64,000 bases of DNA from Flavobacterium lutivivi (lineage in GTDB: Bacteria > Bacteroidota > Bacteroidia > Flavobacteriales > Flavobacteriaceae): positions 124,001 to 188,000 of the forward strand of contig NZ_BMIM01000005.1 in assembly GCF_014642275.1 (NCBI RefSeq), given 5' to 3'. The first letter of the stretch is position 1. Each line of letters opens with the position of its first letter. Under the pieces are notes generated by a model. It was not told the DNA's origin and searched no databases. It saw nothing but the letters and a program-made list of their open reading frames with translations. A program made the translations under genes and the position numbers. Shown here in pieces: positions 46,095 to 54,802 of this stretch.

Positions 46095-46102
46095 CAAATT
46101 TA
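46095..46102 (-). promoter_or_regulatory. -7 promoter box for the asnB-PglF operon of locus A
   Basis: The minus strand reads TAAATTTG, matching TAnnTTTG, 16 bases before the asnB ATG at 46078. Just upstream lies the terminator of the previous unit, so a promoter is expected here. Confidence 0.6.
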
Positions 46103-46142
46103 ATTAAAATGAAGTAGGTATTTAAAATTTTGTTAAAAAAAG

Positions 46143-46170
46143 AAAGCGCTTCAGTTTAATGAAACGCTTT
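46143..46170 (-). terminator. Intrinsic terminator of the upstream part of locus A
   Basis: Stem AAAGCGCTTCA / TGAAACGCTTT, one mismatch, loop GTTTAA, then on the minus strand a T-rich run. It ends the transcript running from beyond 64 kb to the GT4 gene at 46183. Confidence 0.8.
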
Positions 46171-46182
46171 TCTAAATATAAA

Positions 46183-47271
46183 TCATATCAAACTTTCATA
46201 AAGATTGATATACTTTTCTACCATGATATTAATGTCATATTCTTTTGCTCTAACTAAGCATTTTTTTACTATAGCATCATAATAATCTTTATCCCCGAGT
46301 AGTTTTTTTATTTGGCTGGCAAGTTCTATATCATCTCCTATTGGGAACATTATTCCTGCATTGTTAACAATTGTTATTAATCCAGGAGCTTCTGAGGCTA
46401 CAAAAGGCTTCCCTGATGCCAATCCTTCAATACTTGATAACGATAATCCTTCATATTCTGTTGAGAGTAATACAATATCTACTGTTTTTAATAACCTCGA
46501 AACATCCATTCTAATTCCCAAGAAATGTACTCTATCTTGAAGATTCATATCATGGGCTAATTCCTGACAATCGTTTTTTAGCTCGCCTTCTCCAACAAGT
46601 ATCAATTTTACATTTTCAGGTAAATGCTGCATGGCTTTTATGGCTGTTTTTTGATCTTTAGGGAAGTCAAACCTAGATATTTGAAGTATTAGTTTGTCAG
46701 TTTCACTAATTTGATGAGCAATTTGATTTTTAGAATAACTCATTTCATTAAAAATTTTTGAAACATTTACTCCATTATTTATTACGACAAAAGCATTTGG
46801 ATGCATAGAAACATGGTTTTTTAATTCAATTTCTACTTCAATTGAAATGCTTGCAATCTTATTGTAAAAACTATAAATGAAATTATCAATTACTTTTAGA
46901 AAAAAATTATTTCTCCTATTATTTGTTGTACTGTGTTCAGTGTAAACAAGTTTTGTTTTTGAAAAACTTAATATTTTTGCAAAAGCTACCCAATATAATG
47001 CTGGAAATAAGTGTACATGTACAACATCATATTTTTTGAGGTATTTAATTATTTTAAAAATATGGAACGGATTATACACACTTCCTTCTCCTAACGAAAT
47101 GATATCGCAAGTATTTGTTTCATAGAGCTTTTTTAGGAAAGGATATTCTTTACCATTCAGTAATAAAACATCCATTTGCAACCCTTTTTCGTGATACAAA
47201 GGAATGCTATCTAATAGCAGTTTTTCAGTACCACCCATTCCTAAACTGTTTGTTACCTGAAGAACTCTCAT
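46183..47271 (-). CDS. Glycosyltransferase family 4
   Basis: 362 residues. MRVLQVTNSLGMGGTEKLLL is a typical GT4 start. HVHLFPALYWVAFAKILSFS, VVINNGVNVSKIFNEMS, LQISRFDFPKDQKTAIKAMQ and LLSTEYEGLSLSSIEGLASG (E-x7-E near 275) follow. It overlaps the GT2 gene by four bases and is the last gene before the terminator. Confidence 0.92.
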   Translation of the reverse strand: MRVLQVTNSLGMGGTEKLLLDSIPLYHEKGLQMDVLLLNGKEYPFLKKLYETNTCDIISLGEGSVYNPFHIFKIIKYLKKYDVVHVHLFPALYWVAFAKILSFSKTKLVYTEHSTTNNRRNNFFLKVIDNFIYSFYNKIASISIEVEIELKNHVSMHPNAFVVINNGVNVSKIFNEMSYSKNQIAHQISETDKLILQISRFDFPKDQKTAIKAMQHLPENVKLILVGEGELKNDCQELAHDMNLQDRVHFLGIRMDVSRLLKTVDIVLLSTEYEGLSLSSIEGLASGKPFVASEAPGLITIVNNAGIMFPIGDDIELASQIKKLLGDKDYYDAIVKKCLVRAKEYDINIMVEKYINLYESLI

Positions 47272-48149
47272 TTTTTTATTTTAAAAAGGATGTAAACATG
47301 TAAAAGTAAGCCAAATGGTAACGCAAAAAAAGTAATTAACGGCTTAGGGTTTTCTTTGAAAAAGCCTTTTCTTGCAAAGATACTCGATGAAATAAAATGC
47401 ATGGCTCTAGTAAATGTGTATGAAAAGCTATGACTGTACTGCATTTCTATTATTCTCGAGTATCTAAATCCTAATGGATTTTTTTTATATTGTCTAAAGA
47501 TATTTCTTGAAGAACCATCTGGCAAATACTCTACGATACAATAAACATCATTTGAGCAAATTGAAACATAATCATTTCCAATAAGTGTGTATAAAATCCC
47601 AAGTGGAACAAATCGCTCGTTAGTAAATATTGGATAAGCAGGATATTTTTTAACTATTTCAGTTTGCAAAACCACTTTTTTATCTCCCTTTATTTTATAT
47701 TTTGAATATAATTCATTTAAACTCGCATATTTTACTTCATCAGGAATTTTTGTACCTACAATTCTATTGTCTTTGTATGCATCGAGACCAATTATTCCAC
47801 ATGTATCCATTGATTTGTCTCTTCTGTCCCAAGTTTTGATTATTTTATCGACAGCATCATTAGGCATATAATCATCAGAATCAATGCAAGTGTTGAGCTC
47901 TGTTTTGATATTCTTGTAAGCCGTATTATGACCACCATGCATTCCTTGATTTTCTTGTTTTATATATTGGATTTCGATTTTGTTTTGTGCTATCCAGCTT
48001 TGAACTAAATCGTAAGTATTATCAGAAGAGCCATCATCAATTACTAACCATAAGAAATCTTTATTGGTCTGACCTACAAGACTTTCATAAAGTTGATGAA
48101 GACAATAAGCTCTATTGTAAGTAGGGGTAAATATGGTTAATAATTTCAT
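47268..48149 (-). CDS. Glycosyltransferase family 2
   Basis: 293 residues from the ATG at 48149; an in-frame TTG at 48155 would add two residues. KLLTIFTPTYNRAYCLHQLY, FLWLVIDDGSSDNTYDLVQS and NTCIDSDDYMPNDAVDKII (DSDD metal site near 93) are GT2 motifs; the C-terminal part has an EMQYSHSF region and a final hydrophobic stretch (ITFFALPFGLLLHVYILFK). Common in Bacteroidetes glycan loci. It follows the EpsG-like gene by nine bases. Confidence 0.9.
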   Translation of the reverse strand: MKLLTIFTPTYNRAYCLHQLYESLVGQTNKDFLWLVIDDGSSDNTYDLVQSWIAQNKIEIQYIKQENQGMHGGHNTAYKNIKTELNTCIDSDDYMPNDAVDKIIKTWDRRDKSMDTCGIIGLDAYKDNRIVGTKIPDEVKYASLNELYSKYKIKGDKKVVLQTEIVKKYPAYPIFTNERFVPLGILYTLIGNDYVSICSNDVYCIVEYLPDGSSRNIFRQYKKNPLGFRYSRIIEMQYSHSFSYTFTRAMHFISSSIFARKGFFKENPKPLITFFALPFGLLLHVYILFKIKK

Positions 48150-48158
48150 TTGCAAAAA

Positions 48159-49253
48159 TTAAGACAAAACGAATTCTAGGAAATATGTAATTAAAAAATA
48201 GGATAGCAATATTTTACCAATCATTTTGTGTTGATTATCAAAAAATTTATATTTCAAAAAGGGATATATTATTATTAGTCCCAGCATAAACCATGAAAGA
48301 TATGCAAATCTGTTTGAAAAATTGGCTCGTATAACTAGTATCCAAATCGCATTCGTCAAAAGATATACATTGAAAATATGCGTATAAAATTTATCATTAA
48401 AATTTTTTTTGAAAATGAAATACATTCCAGAAAACACCCCAATTATGCTATACAAAAGAAAATCCCATCTAAATCCTACAGCAGACATTTGCTCCTGATA
48501 TTCTTCAGATTCTATCAAGTACCCTTTTAACTTTACATCTTCACCAAGTCCTATTCCGAGAAAAAATGTTTCTAATATTGACCCTAATAACAAAGATAGA
48601 GGAATGCATAACAACCAAAACCTAAATATATTTCTTGTGTTTGTATAATATGTCGTAATCACATACATAATAACAGGAATAATCATCGATTGATGAATAC
48701 TCAATGATATAATTAATATCAATATTTTTGACAAATTGTTTTGCCTTGTTATTGCTAGCAAAAAGATGGATGTAGCCATTCCATTCCTAATTCCATTTGT
48801 TCCATAAGCCCAAAAAGAAAGAGAAAAAACCAAAATAAAAAAAGAATATGCCCAATACTCTTTGAATAATTTTTTGGAAGCTAAGTAAAGAGAGTAAGTA
48901 TAAACTAACATACACAAGAAAAAGAAAATTTCTTTATTCAAATAGTTAGCTGCAAATTTCATGAAGTAATAGAAAAAATAATCTGTGGATATAGGTTCAG
49001 CAACATTATTTGCAAATTCATCAAATTGTAGAGAATATGTTCCCATATCACCAAAAGCATAGCTTACAGGTCTAAATCCTACTAAAGTGACGATAAAAAA
49101 AAGCAACAAAATCCCAACTGTTGACATTTGATTTAAGTTTCTTTTATCGTCCAAATCAGAATTTTGAGATTGCAAAAACAAAAATAAAACGATTACCAAT
49201 TGAAAATTGAAAAAGATATTTTTAAATAGCTCTACTGGTATAAAATCAATCAT
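48159..49253 (-). CDS. EpsG-family polysaccharide polymerase (Wzy-like)
   Basis: 364 residues, about ten membrane helices. The region FGDMGTYSLQFDEFANNVAE near 65, KEIFFFLCMLVYTYSLYLAS, GTNGIRNGMATSIFLLAITR and LSIHQSMIIPVIMYVIT shows the conserved RN..A and H residues of EpsG proteins, which polymerise lipid-linked repeat units. It is the likely polymerase of locus A. It follows the DUF6625-type gene by 19 bases. Confidence 0.85.
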   Translation of the reverse strand: MIDFIPVELFKNIFFNFQLVIVLFLFLQSQNSDLDDKRNLNQMSTVGILLLFFIVTLVGFRPVSYAFGDMGTYSLQFDEFANNVAEPISTDYFFYYFMKFAANYLNKEIFFFLCMLVYTYSLYLASKKLFKEYWAYSFFILVFSLSFWAYGTNGIRNGMATSIFLLAITRQNNLSKILILIISLSIHQSMIIPVIMYVITTYYTNTRNIFRFWLLCIPLSLLLGSILETFFLGIGLGEDVKLKGYLIESEEYQEQMSAVGFRWDFLLYSIIGVFSGMYFIFKKNFNDKFYTHIFNVYLLTNAIWILVIRANFSNRFAYLSWFMLGLIIIYPFLKYKFFDNQHKMIGKILLSYFLITYFLEFVLS

Positions 49254-49272
49254 GAAATTGTTTTAACTGAAA

Positions 49273-50316
49273 TTATTTTATTTTATTTTTTTGAAGCCAG
49301 TTTTTTGCCTCAAAGTAGATAGAATAAAAAGTGAAAAAGAATTTAAACTTATTGTATTTCAATTCTTTAACAATATTATTCTTTAATTTTTTTCTTTTAT
49401 TTTCATTAAATTCTCTGAGGTAATCATGGAGTTCAGCATCTGTTTCTTTACCTCCATAACGCTCAAAATAATAATCTATTTTATCCTCATCAAAATCAAT
49501 AAAACCTTCATCTGTAATTAGAAAATTTTTTAATGTTTCATTATTGTAAGGTATATTCTTTTTATCTTGAAGATGAAAATATATGTATTCTTTCTTTCTA
49601 ATTTCATTTTCAATTTTTTTAAATTCATATACTGAACCATCAATATAAGCCAAAAAAGATGGAGCTTCATAAATCCCAGCACCTATTCTAAATTTTTTAT
49701 AAAAATGATTAGTATTTGCAGAAAAAAAATCTTGATAAAAATTAAATCCTTTTTCTCTAAAAACAACATTAATACCAATTTCATCATAATTTGCACTAAA
49801 TGTTGTAGTTGAGCAAAAATCAAAGTTGAAAGATTTAGGATAATTACTTTCTAGCTTAATTTTAAAGGCATTGTTTACATTATGAACATTTTTATAAAAT
49901 GAAAAATGCCCGAATGGAAATAATCTGTCGTATTTATTGAAGTCAATATTTTCAATAAATTTATCAATATCTCCAAAAATTAGGTCTATATCACAATGTC
50001 CCCAAAAATCATATCCTTTAATATATTCCTTAAACACCAATCCAAAACAAGGTCTATAATCGCAAAGTTTATATGGGCTTTCTAAGTAAATTTTTTTTCC
50101 TACTATTTCTTTATGCAGTTTAACAACTTCTTGGAAAGTAGTGTACTGAACAGAAAAATTGCTAGGATAATCGAAGTTGGTTTTATCGTCCGTCAAAAGT
50201 AAAAAATCCAAATATTTACTATTTCCAGCAGAGTTCAAATACAACTGAAACCAATTTGGGAGTTTTCCAAAATAAGGAATTATAGCTACTAATTTAAGAT
50301 TACTATTTTTTAACAT
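49273..50316 (-). CDS. DUF6625-type protein, possible GT-A glycosyltransferase
   Basis: 347 residues. Its first 71 residues are nearly identical to a truncated copy at 52916-53134. Strands and motifs such as LVAIIPYFGKLPNWFQLYLN, FDYPSNFSVQYTTFQEV, FWGHCDIDLIFGDIDKFIEN (a DxD candidate near 113) and GAGIYEAPSFLAYI suggest a GT-A fold, matching the family I know as DUF6625 from capsule loci. Function is not established. It has its own -7 box at 50357 and is followed by the EpsG gene. Confidence 0.75.
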   Translation of the reverse strand: MLKNSNLKLVAIIPYFGKLPNWFQLYLNSAGNSKYLDFLLLTDDKTNFDYPSNFSVQYTTFQEVVKLHKEIVGKKIYLESPYKLCDYRPCFGLVFKEYIKGYDFWGHCDIDLIFGDIDKFIENIDFNKYDRLFPFGHFSFYKNVHNVNNAFKIKLESNYPKSFNFDFCSTTTFSANYDEIGINVVFREKGFNFYQDFFSANTNHFYKKFRIGAGIYEAPSFLAYIDGSVYEFKKIENEIRKKEYIYFHLQDKKNIPYNNETLKNFLITDEGFIDFDEDKIDYYFERYGGKETDAELHDYLREFNENKRKKLKNNIVKELKYNKFKFFFTFYSIYFEAKNWLQKNKIK

Positions 50317-50319
50317 TTT
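50104..50319 (-). repeat. 216-bp direct repeat, copy 1 (5' end of the intact DUF6625-type gene)
   Basis: Pairs with 52922-53137 at a constant offset of 2818 bases. Only two differences were found: position 50191 C versus 53009 T, and 50224 T versus 53042 C. The match ends three bases upstream of the ATG. Confidence 0.95.
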
Positions 50320-50356
50320 TAATTTAATTTTCTCTGTCAGGATATAATTTATACCC

Positions 50357-50364
50357 CAAAAATA
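50357..50364 (-). promoter_or_regulatory. -7 promoter box for the DUF6625-EpsG-GT segment
   Basis: The minus strand reads TATTTTTG, matching TAnnTTTG, 40 bases before the ATG at 50316, in a 69-base gap. It makes the downstream genes partly independent of the inserted module. Confidence 0.45.
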
Positions 50365-50385
50365 TTAAATCTTCAATTAATTTGT

Positions 50386-51294
50386 TTAATATTTACTTAT
50401 AGAATCGCAAAGAATTGAAGTAAATTTTTTTCCATTTTTTTTATTTAAATGAACTCCATCATAAAAACCAAAATCATCTGAAAGCGAAAAATCATAATAT
50501 TCAACTGATTTATCTTTTGCTAATTTGGTAATCTCTTGATTAAAATCTCTCCAATAACTTAATTCTAAATCAAAAATTTCTTTAGAAACTGGCATTCTTA
50601 CTAAAACAACCTTTCCATGCTGTTTAAGAAAATCAATTGTTTCACTTAATTTTTTAACTCTAAAAATTGATTTTTTCCATTTTTTGGAAAACTTAGTATA
50701 AAGATTTATTTGTATATTTTCCCATCCTCTAAGAGTAGCACTATCAGATGTTGCTGTACTATTTTCCTCTAACCAACCATCTTCATGAACAATTGAGATT
50801 TTTTTTATCATTGATTTGAAATGAAAATATTCATAATTCTTAAAAAAATATTCAATATTGGGATTAGTATTTACAAAATGTAAATTATTTGGAGGCATCT
50901 TTTCTTCATAAAACTTTCCATTTAAAACATCATCTTCCTCTCTTTCAGACAATACCCATGGATGCACAGATAAAATAAATAGTCCATTTTTCGTCTCTGG
51001 TCTAACTTTTTTCTTAATTGTTTTTATCCACGCATCTCCATATGACATTTGTTTTACTGTAAAACTAAAGTTTAAAATGGGCAATTCATATTTTTTTGAC
51101 AAAGCGGAATCTATAACACTTGGTTGAATTCCTTGAAGGCTTCTAGAATCTCCAATAATCAATGAAGTTTGAGCTGGTGATGATACTTTTCCATAAAAAT
51201 AATCAACATATCCTGAATATTTATTGAGAATATAGAGTATTATAATTGATATTATAACCGAAAACAACGCTAATTTTAATAAAAACTTTTTCAT
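50386..51294 (-). CDS. SGNH/AlgX-like O-acyltransferase partner
   Basis: 302 residues. One N-terminal membrane segment (LLKLALFSVIISIIILYIL), then a periplasmic domain. SLIIGDSRSLQGIQPSVIDS near 45 gives the GDS nucleophile block with Ser, and SDDFGFYDGVHLNKKNGKKF near 280 gives the D-x-x-H catalytic pair, both in the order expected for SGNH-fold hydrolases. It abuts the MBOAT gene, so it probably transfers the acyl group to the polysaccharide after the MBOAT brings it across, like AlgJ/AlgX with AlgI. Confidence 0.7.
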   Translation of the reverse strand: MKKFLLKLALFSVIISIIILYILNKYSGYVDYFYGKVSSPAQTSLIIGDSRSLQGIQPSVIDSALSKKYELPILNFSFTVKQMSYGDAWIKTIKKKVRPETKNGLFILSVHPWVLSEREEDDVLNGKFYEEKMPPNNLHFVNTNPNIEYFFKNYEYFHFKSMIKKISIVHEDGWLEENSTATSDSATLRGWENIQINLYTKFSKKWKKSIFRVKKLSETIDFLKQHGKVVLVRMPVSKEIFDLELSYWRDFNQEITKLAKDKSVEYYDFSLSDDFGFYDGVHLNKKNGKKFTSILCDSISKY

Positions 51295-52725
51295 CTAGAA
51301 TTGGAAATAAATAAATGAATCTGAACTAGCTCCAAAAAATAGAAGCATTAAAAAAACAAACAAATAAATTCCCCATCTTATAACTGGATATTTAATATTT
51401 GAAATTTCTAAACCATGCTGTTTCTTTCTGTTTAACCAATCAAAAATTAATAAAACGATAATGAACAAAAATGGTTTTAAATCAACCTCTGGAAACTTAT
51501 AATCACTAAAATTTAGAAGCTTACCTAGATAATGTAGTGCTTGTGTAACACTCTCGGATCTGAAAAATATCCAAGCAAGTGTTGTTAGAATAAATGTTAA
51601 CCCTATTTGTATAAGTTCTTTAAATGAAGGTAGAAAAGAATTCTCTGCAACAATATTAGTGTTAGTTCTATTTAACTTGAATATGACCAAAGGCATTATA
51701 AATGCTGCATTTAATGCACCCCAAACAATAAAGGTCCAATTTGCGCCATGCCAAAAACCACTAACTAAAAAAATAATCATAGTGTTTTTTACTTGTGACC
51801 ACATTCCTCCTTTACTTCCTCCTAATGGTATATATAGATAATCTCTGAACCAAGTAGATAAAGATATATGCCAACGACGCCAAAACTCAGCAATATCTCT
51901 AGAAAAATACGGGAATGCAAAGTTCCTTAATAGTTCAACTCCAAAAAGTCTTGCAGTACCCAGAGCTATATTTGAATACCCTGAAAAGTCTCCATAAATT
52001 TGAAAAGCAAAGAAAATTGCGCCAACAAATAAAGAACTTGAATTATATGAGTCTGGATTTTTAAAAACCTCGTTAACAACTATAGCACAATTGTCTGCAA
52101 CAACTACTTTCATAAACAAACCCCAAAGAATTTGTCTTAACCCATCGGCTGCTTTGTAGTAATCAAAATTTCTAACCCTTTGAATTTGTGGCAATAAATG
52201 TGTTGCTCTTTCAATAGGTCCAGCGACCAAAAGTGGAAAAAAACAAACAAAAACCGAATAATCTACAATGCTTTTTTCTGGTTTAATTTTGTCATTATAA
52301 ATATCAATAACATAAGACAATCCATGAAACGTGTAGAAAGAAATGCCTACTGGCAAGATAACGCTTAGTGTCCAAAAATGAGCTTTAAATCCAAAAGTAG
52401 CTAATAACTCAGCAAACGATTCTGCAAAGAAGTTATAATATTTGAATACACCTAGAAATCCTAAATTAACTCCTACACTCAGCCAAAACCAAAACTTCTT
52501 CCGATTGATGGTTGTTGCTTCACTCATCTTTAGTCCTGTAAAATAATCTAGCAACGTTGAAAAAACAAGTAAGAACAAAAACCTGTAATCCCAATAGGCA
52601 TAAAAGAAATAACTTGCAACGAGAAGTAATAAGTTCTGCGCCTTAACATTTTTCTTAAAAACAAACCAATATAGTACAAATACTATTGGTAAAAAGAAAA
52701 GAAACTCAAATGAATTAAAAACCAT
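51295..52725 (-). CDS. MBOAT O-acyltransferase, AlgI-like
   Basis: 476 residues with about 12 membrane helices. YGDFSGYSNIALGTARLFGV, FWRRWHISLSTWFRDYLYIP, LGGSK and LVSGFWHGANWTFIVWGALN (catalytic His near 320) are the AlgI/DltB signature. It moves an acyl group, usually acetyl, across the inner membrane to modify a surface polysaccharide. It is followed directly by the SGNH-like partner and preceded by a glycosyltransferase remnant. The module is flanked by the 216-bp repeats. Confidence 0.92.
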   Translation of the reverse strand: MVFNSFEFLFFLPIVFVLYWFVFKKNVKAQNLLLLVASYFFYAYWDYRFLFLLVFSTLLDYFTGLKMSEATTINRKKFWFWLSVGVNLGFLGVFKYYNFFAESFAELLATFGFKAHFWTLSVILPVGISFYTFHGLSYVIDIYNDKIKPEKSIVDYSVFVCFFPLLVAGPIERATHLLPQIQRVRNFDYYKAADGLRQILWGLFMKVVVADNCAIVVNEVFKNPDSYNSSSLFVGAIFFAFQIYGDFSGYSNIALGTARLFGVELLRNFAFPYFSRDIAEFWRRWHISLSTWFRDYLYIPLGGSKGGMWSQVKNTMIIFLVSGFWHGANWTFIVWGALNAAFIMPLVIFKLNRTNTNIVAENSFLPSFKELIQIGLTFILTTLAWIFFRSESVTQALHYLGKLLNFSDYKFPEVDLKPFLFIIVLLIFDWLNRKKQHGLEISNIKYPVIRWGIYLFVFLMLLFFGASSDSFIYFQF

Positions 52726-52730
52726 TTATT

Positions 52731-52921
52731 TTAATTTTTTAATATATAATCATTCCACATATACATTACATTCTTTACATTATACTTTTCTGAAGCTTTA
52801 AAAGCTTCTACAGACATTCTTTTTTGCAATTCTTTATCCTTAACAAATTTATCTAACATTGAAACAAATTCATCTAAATTATTATAGTTTACTAAATATC
52901 CATCAACATTATTAGTTAAAA
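52731..52921 (-). pseudogene. C-terminal remnant of a GT4 glycosyltransferase
   Basis: Sixty-three codons ending at the stop at 52731-52733, with no start. The translation contains ILTNNVDGYLVNYNNLDEFV and ELQKRMSVEAFKAS, about half identical to the C-terminus of the GT4 at 53708 (TNEVNGFLVKYND and DLQKRMSEQAIETS). The upstream two-thirds, including the donor-binding site, is missing and is replaced by the repeat copy. The two parts are in different frames. The MBOAT gene starts five bases after its stop. Confidence 0.85.
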
Positions 52922-53134
52922 TATTTCTTTATGCAGTTTAACAACTTCTTGGAAAGTAGTGTACTGAACAGAAAAATTGCTAGGATAATCGAAGTTGGTT
53001 TTATCGTCTGTCAAAAGTAAAAAATCCAAATATTTACTATTCCCAGCAGAGTTCAAATACAACTGAAACCAATTTGGGAGTTTTCCAAAATAAGGAATTA
53101 TAGCTACTAATTTAAGATTACTATTTTTTAACAT
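52916..53134 (-). pseudogene. Truncated 5' copy of the DUF6625-type gene
   Basis: 72 codons, identical in protein to the first 71 residues of the intact gene at 49273, then one Phe and a stop created at the junction. The ATG lies seven bases after the acetyltransferase stop, a normal operon spacing, so the copy may still be translated as a short peptide. It lacks the DxD segment and is presumably non-functional. Confidence 0.9.
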
Positions 53135-53137
53135 TTT
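52922..53137 (-). repeat. 216-bp direct repeat, copy 2
   Basis: Partner of 50104-50319; 214 of 216 bases agree. It sits between the acetyltransferase gene and the GT4 remnant. Same orientation, so recombination between copies would delete 2818 bases holding the GT4 remnant, the MBOAT gene and the SGNH-like gene. Confidence 0.95.
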
Positions 53138-53141
53138 ATTT

Positions 53142-53711
53142 TTAATGATTTGATTTAAGAATGATTCTACCCGGATTTCCTACCACAACTGAATTTTCCG
53201 GAATATTTTTTACCACTACTGCTCCTGCTCCAATAATGCTGTTTTTTCCAATTGTAATTCCTCCAATAACTATACAACCTGCATTGAGGACAACGTTATC
53301 TTCAATAATTGGTTTATTTCCATTCTTTTCGCCAACTGTGACTAAGTGATTAACATATACACTACTACCTATTCTATCTGCGTTTAATATGGTTGAATAT
53401 GGATGTGCTAACTGAAGTCCTGGACCTATTTTTGTATGAATATCAATGGTAAAACTTTCTTTTTGGGGATAAAATATTCTTAGAATTTTAGCTAAAACCC
53501 CATTTGTTCTATAATAAAAAAGATTCCTAAAATATTTATTAATCAACAATTCTAAAGAAAAATAGTAAAAATGATTGAAAAATCCTTCTCTCTTTGTTTT
53601 TCTAGCATAAATATCTTCTATAATTACTGATTTATTTTTTGAAAAAAGAAACAAAAAAAAATGTGGTATAAATAATAATTGACCAATAAAAAGGATAGTT
53701 TTTCTAATCAT
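53142..53711 (-). CDS. Left-handed beta-helix acetyltransferase, CysE-like
   Basis: 189 residues. Hexapeptide repeats from about 85 to 180: IHTKIGPGLQLAHPYSTILN, DRIGSSVYVNHLVTVGEKNG, IEDNVVLNAGCIVIGGITIG and IIGAGAVVVKNIPENSVVVG. His of QLAHPYS and of VNHLVTVG are candidates for catalysis. It is related in fold to the gene at 20684. Likely O-acetylates a sugar of locus A. It overlaps the GT4 gene by four bases. Confidence 0.85.
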   Translation of the reverse strand: MIRKTILFIGQLLFIPHFFLFLFSKNKSVIIEDIYARKTKREGFFNHFYYFSLELLINKYFRNLFYYRTNGVLAKILRIFYPQKESFTIDIHTKIGPGLQLAHPYSTILNADRIGSSVYVNHLVTVGEKNGNKPIIEDNVVLNAGCIVIGGITIGKNSIIGAGAVVVKNIPENSVVVGNPGRIILKSNH

Positions 53712-54802
53712 TTGAATACTTTTTCATTCCACATGTTCATTATTTTGTCCACTCTATAAACCTGTGAAGTTTCTATCGCTTGCTCAGACATTCTCTTTTG
53801 CAAATCAATACTATCATCAAATTTATTAAAAGTTTTTACAAAATCATCAATATCATTATATTTTACCAAAAAACCATTCACTTCATTAGTAATAATATTT
53901 CTAGGTCCAGTAGGACAATCATTAGCAATAACTGGAACTCCCATTCCAAAGGACTCCAAAATCACCATAGGAAAACACTCGTTTAATGAAGTCATTAAAA
54001 AAACTTTGGCTTTATTGAATTCACAATTCAGATTTGATGTTTCTCCCATGAAGAATACAGAATCTCCAAGAATTTTGTCATCAACAAGTTTCTTTATTTT
54101 TTCATAATACTCACCCGATGTATCTCCATATATCCTCAATTTCCAATTTGGTTTTTCTCTATTTATTCTTTGCCAAATTTCAATCAATAATTCCAAGTTT
54201 TTAACTGGAGCTAATCTACCAGCGAAAATTGCAACGTCCTCTTTTTCGTGAATATTAGCCGGTTCTACATTTTTTGTTTCTAAGAGTGGATTGGGAATTA
54301 CCAACACATTTTTGGAACTGTAAAAATTCCTTTCTTCATCACTCAATACTATTAAAGCGTTGTATTTACTCTCTATAAACTCTAAAATTTTTTTTGAAAA
54401 AGTATTGGACATAATACTTTTTGAAAAATGAAATTCCTTTACAGTCTTAGCTTTGATAGGCAGAAAAGGTAATATATATGTGATAGGTATGTGTGAAGCT
54501 ACAATTACAACATCAGACTTATTTTTCTTAACAATACTCGTAACCAATTTTATGTTCAAAAAAAGCTTCTTTAAATTTTTAAAAGAAAAATAACTGATAT
54601 TTCTATGGTAGTTTATTTTCAAATCGATAAATTTTACTTTATCTGAAAGTTGATATATGATTGGTTTATCTGATTGTTCTGTAGCCAAAATTGTTACCTG
54701 ATATCCAAAAACATCTGCCCAATAATTTGCCTTGATAACTACTAACTTTTCTATTCCACCGTGCGAGTGCAACTGATCAACTAAGATTGTGATTTTTTTC
54801 AT
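53708..54802 (-). CDS. Glycosyltransferase family 4
   Basis: 364 residues. KITILVDQLHSHGGIEKLVV (acceptor loop), VIVASHIPITYILPFLPIKA, FAGRLAPVKNLELLIEIWQR and FLMTSLNECFPMVILESFGM (E-x7-E near 280), with CPTGPRNIITNEVNGFLVKY. Its C-terminus resembles the remnant at 52731, so that remnant probably came from a paralogue or an allelic version. It overlaps the next GT4 by four bases. Confidence 0.93.
   Translation of the reverse strand: MKKITILVDQLHSHGGIEKLVVIKANYWADVFGYQVTILATEQSDKPIIYQLSDKVKFIDLKINYHRNISYFSFKNLKKLFLNIKLVTSIVKKNKSDVVIVASHIPITYILPFLPIKAKTVKEFHFSKSIMSNTFSKKILEFIESKYNALIVLSDEERNFYSSKNVLVIPNPLLETKNVEPANIHEKEDVAIFAGRLAPVKNLELLIEIWQRINREKPNWKLRIYGDTSGEYYEKIKKLVDDKILGDSVFFMGETSNLNCEFNKAKVFLMTSLNECFPMVILESFGMGVPVIANDCPTGPRNIITNEVNGFLVKYNDIDDFVKTFNKFDDSIDLQKRMSEQAIETSQVYRVDKIMNMWNEKVFK

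Noticed and set aside
52731-53134. One in-frame fusion gene of DUF6625 N-terminus and GT4 C-terminus
   Set aside because: The two parts are in different reading frames and a stop lies at the junction, so it was recorded as two pseudogene pieces.
50104-53137. Insertion sequence or transposon bounded by the direct repeats
   Set aside because: No transposase, integrase or terminal inverted repeats are present; the repeats are coding sequence of a neighbouring gene, so homologous recombination explains them better.
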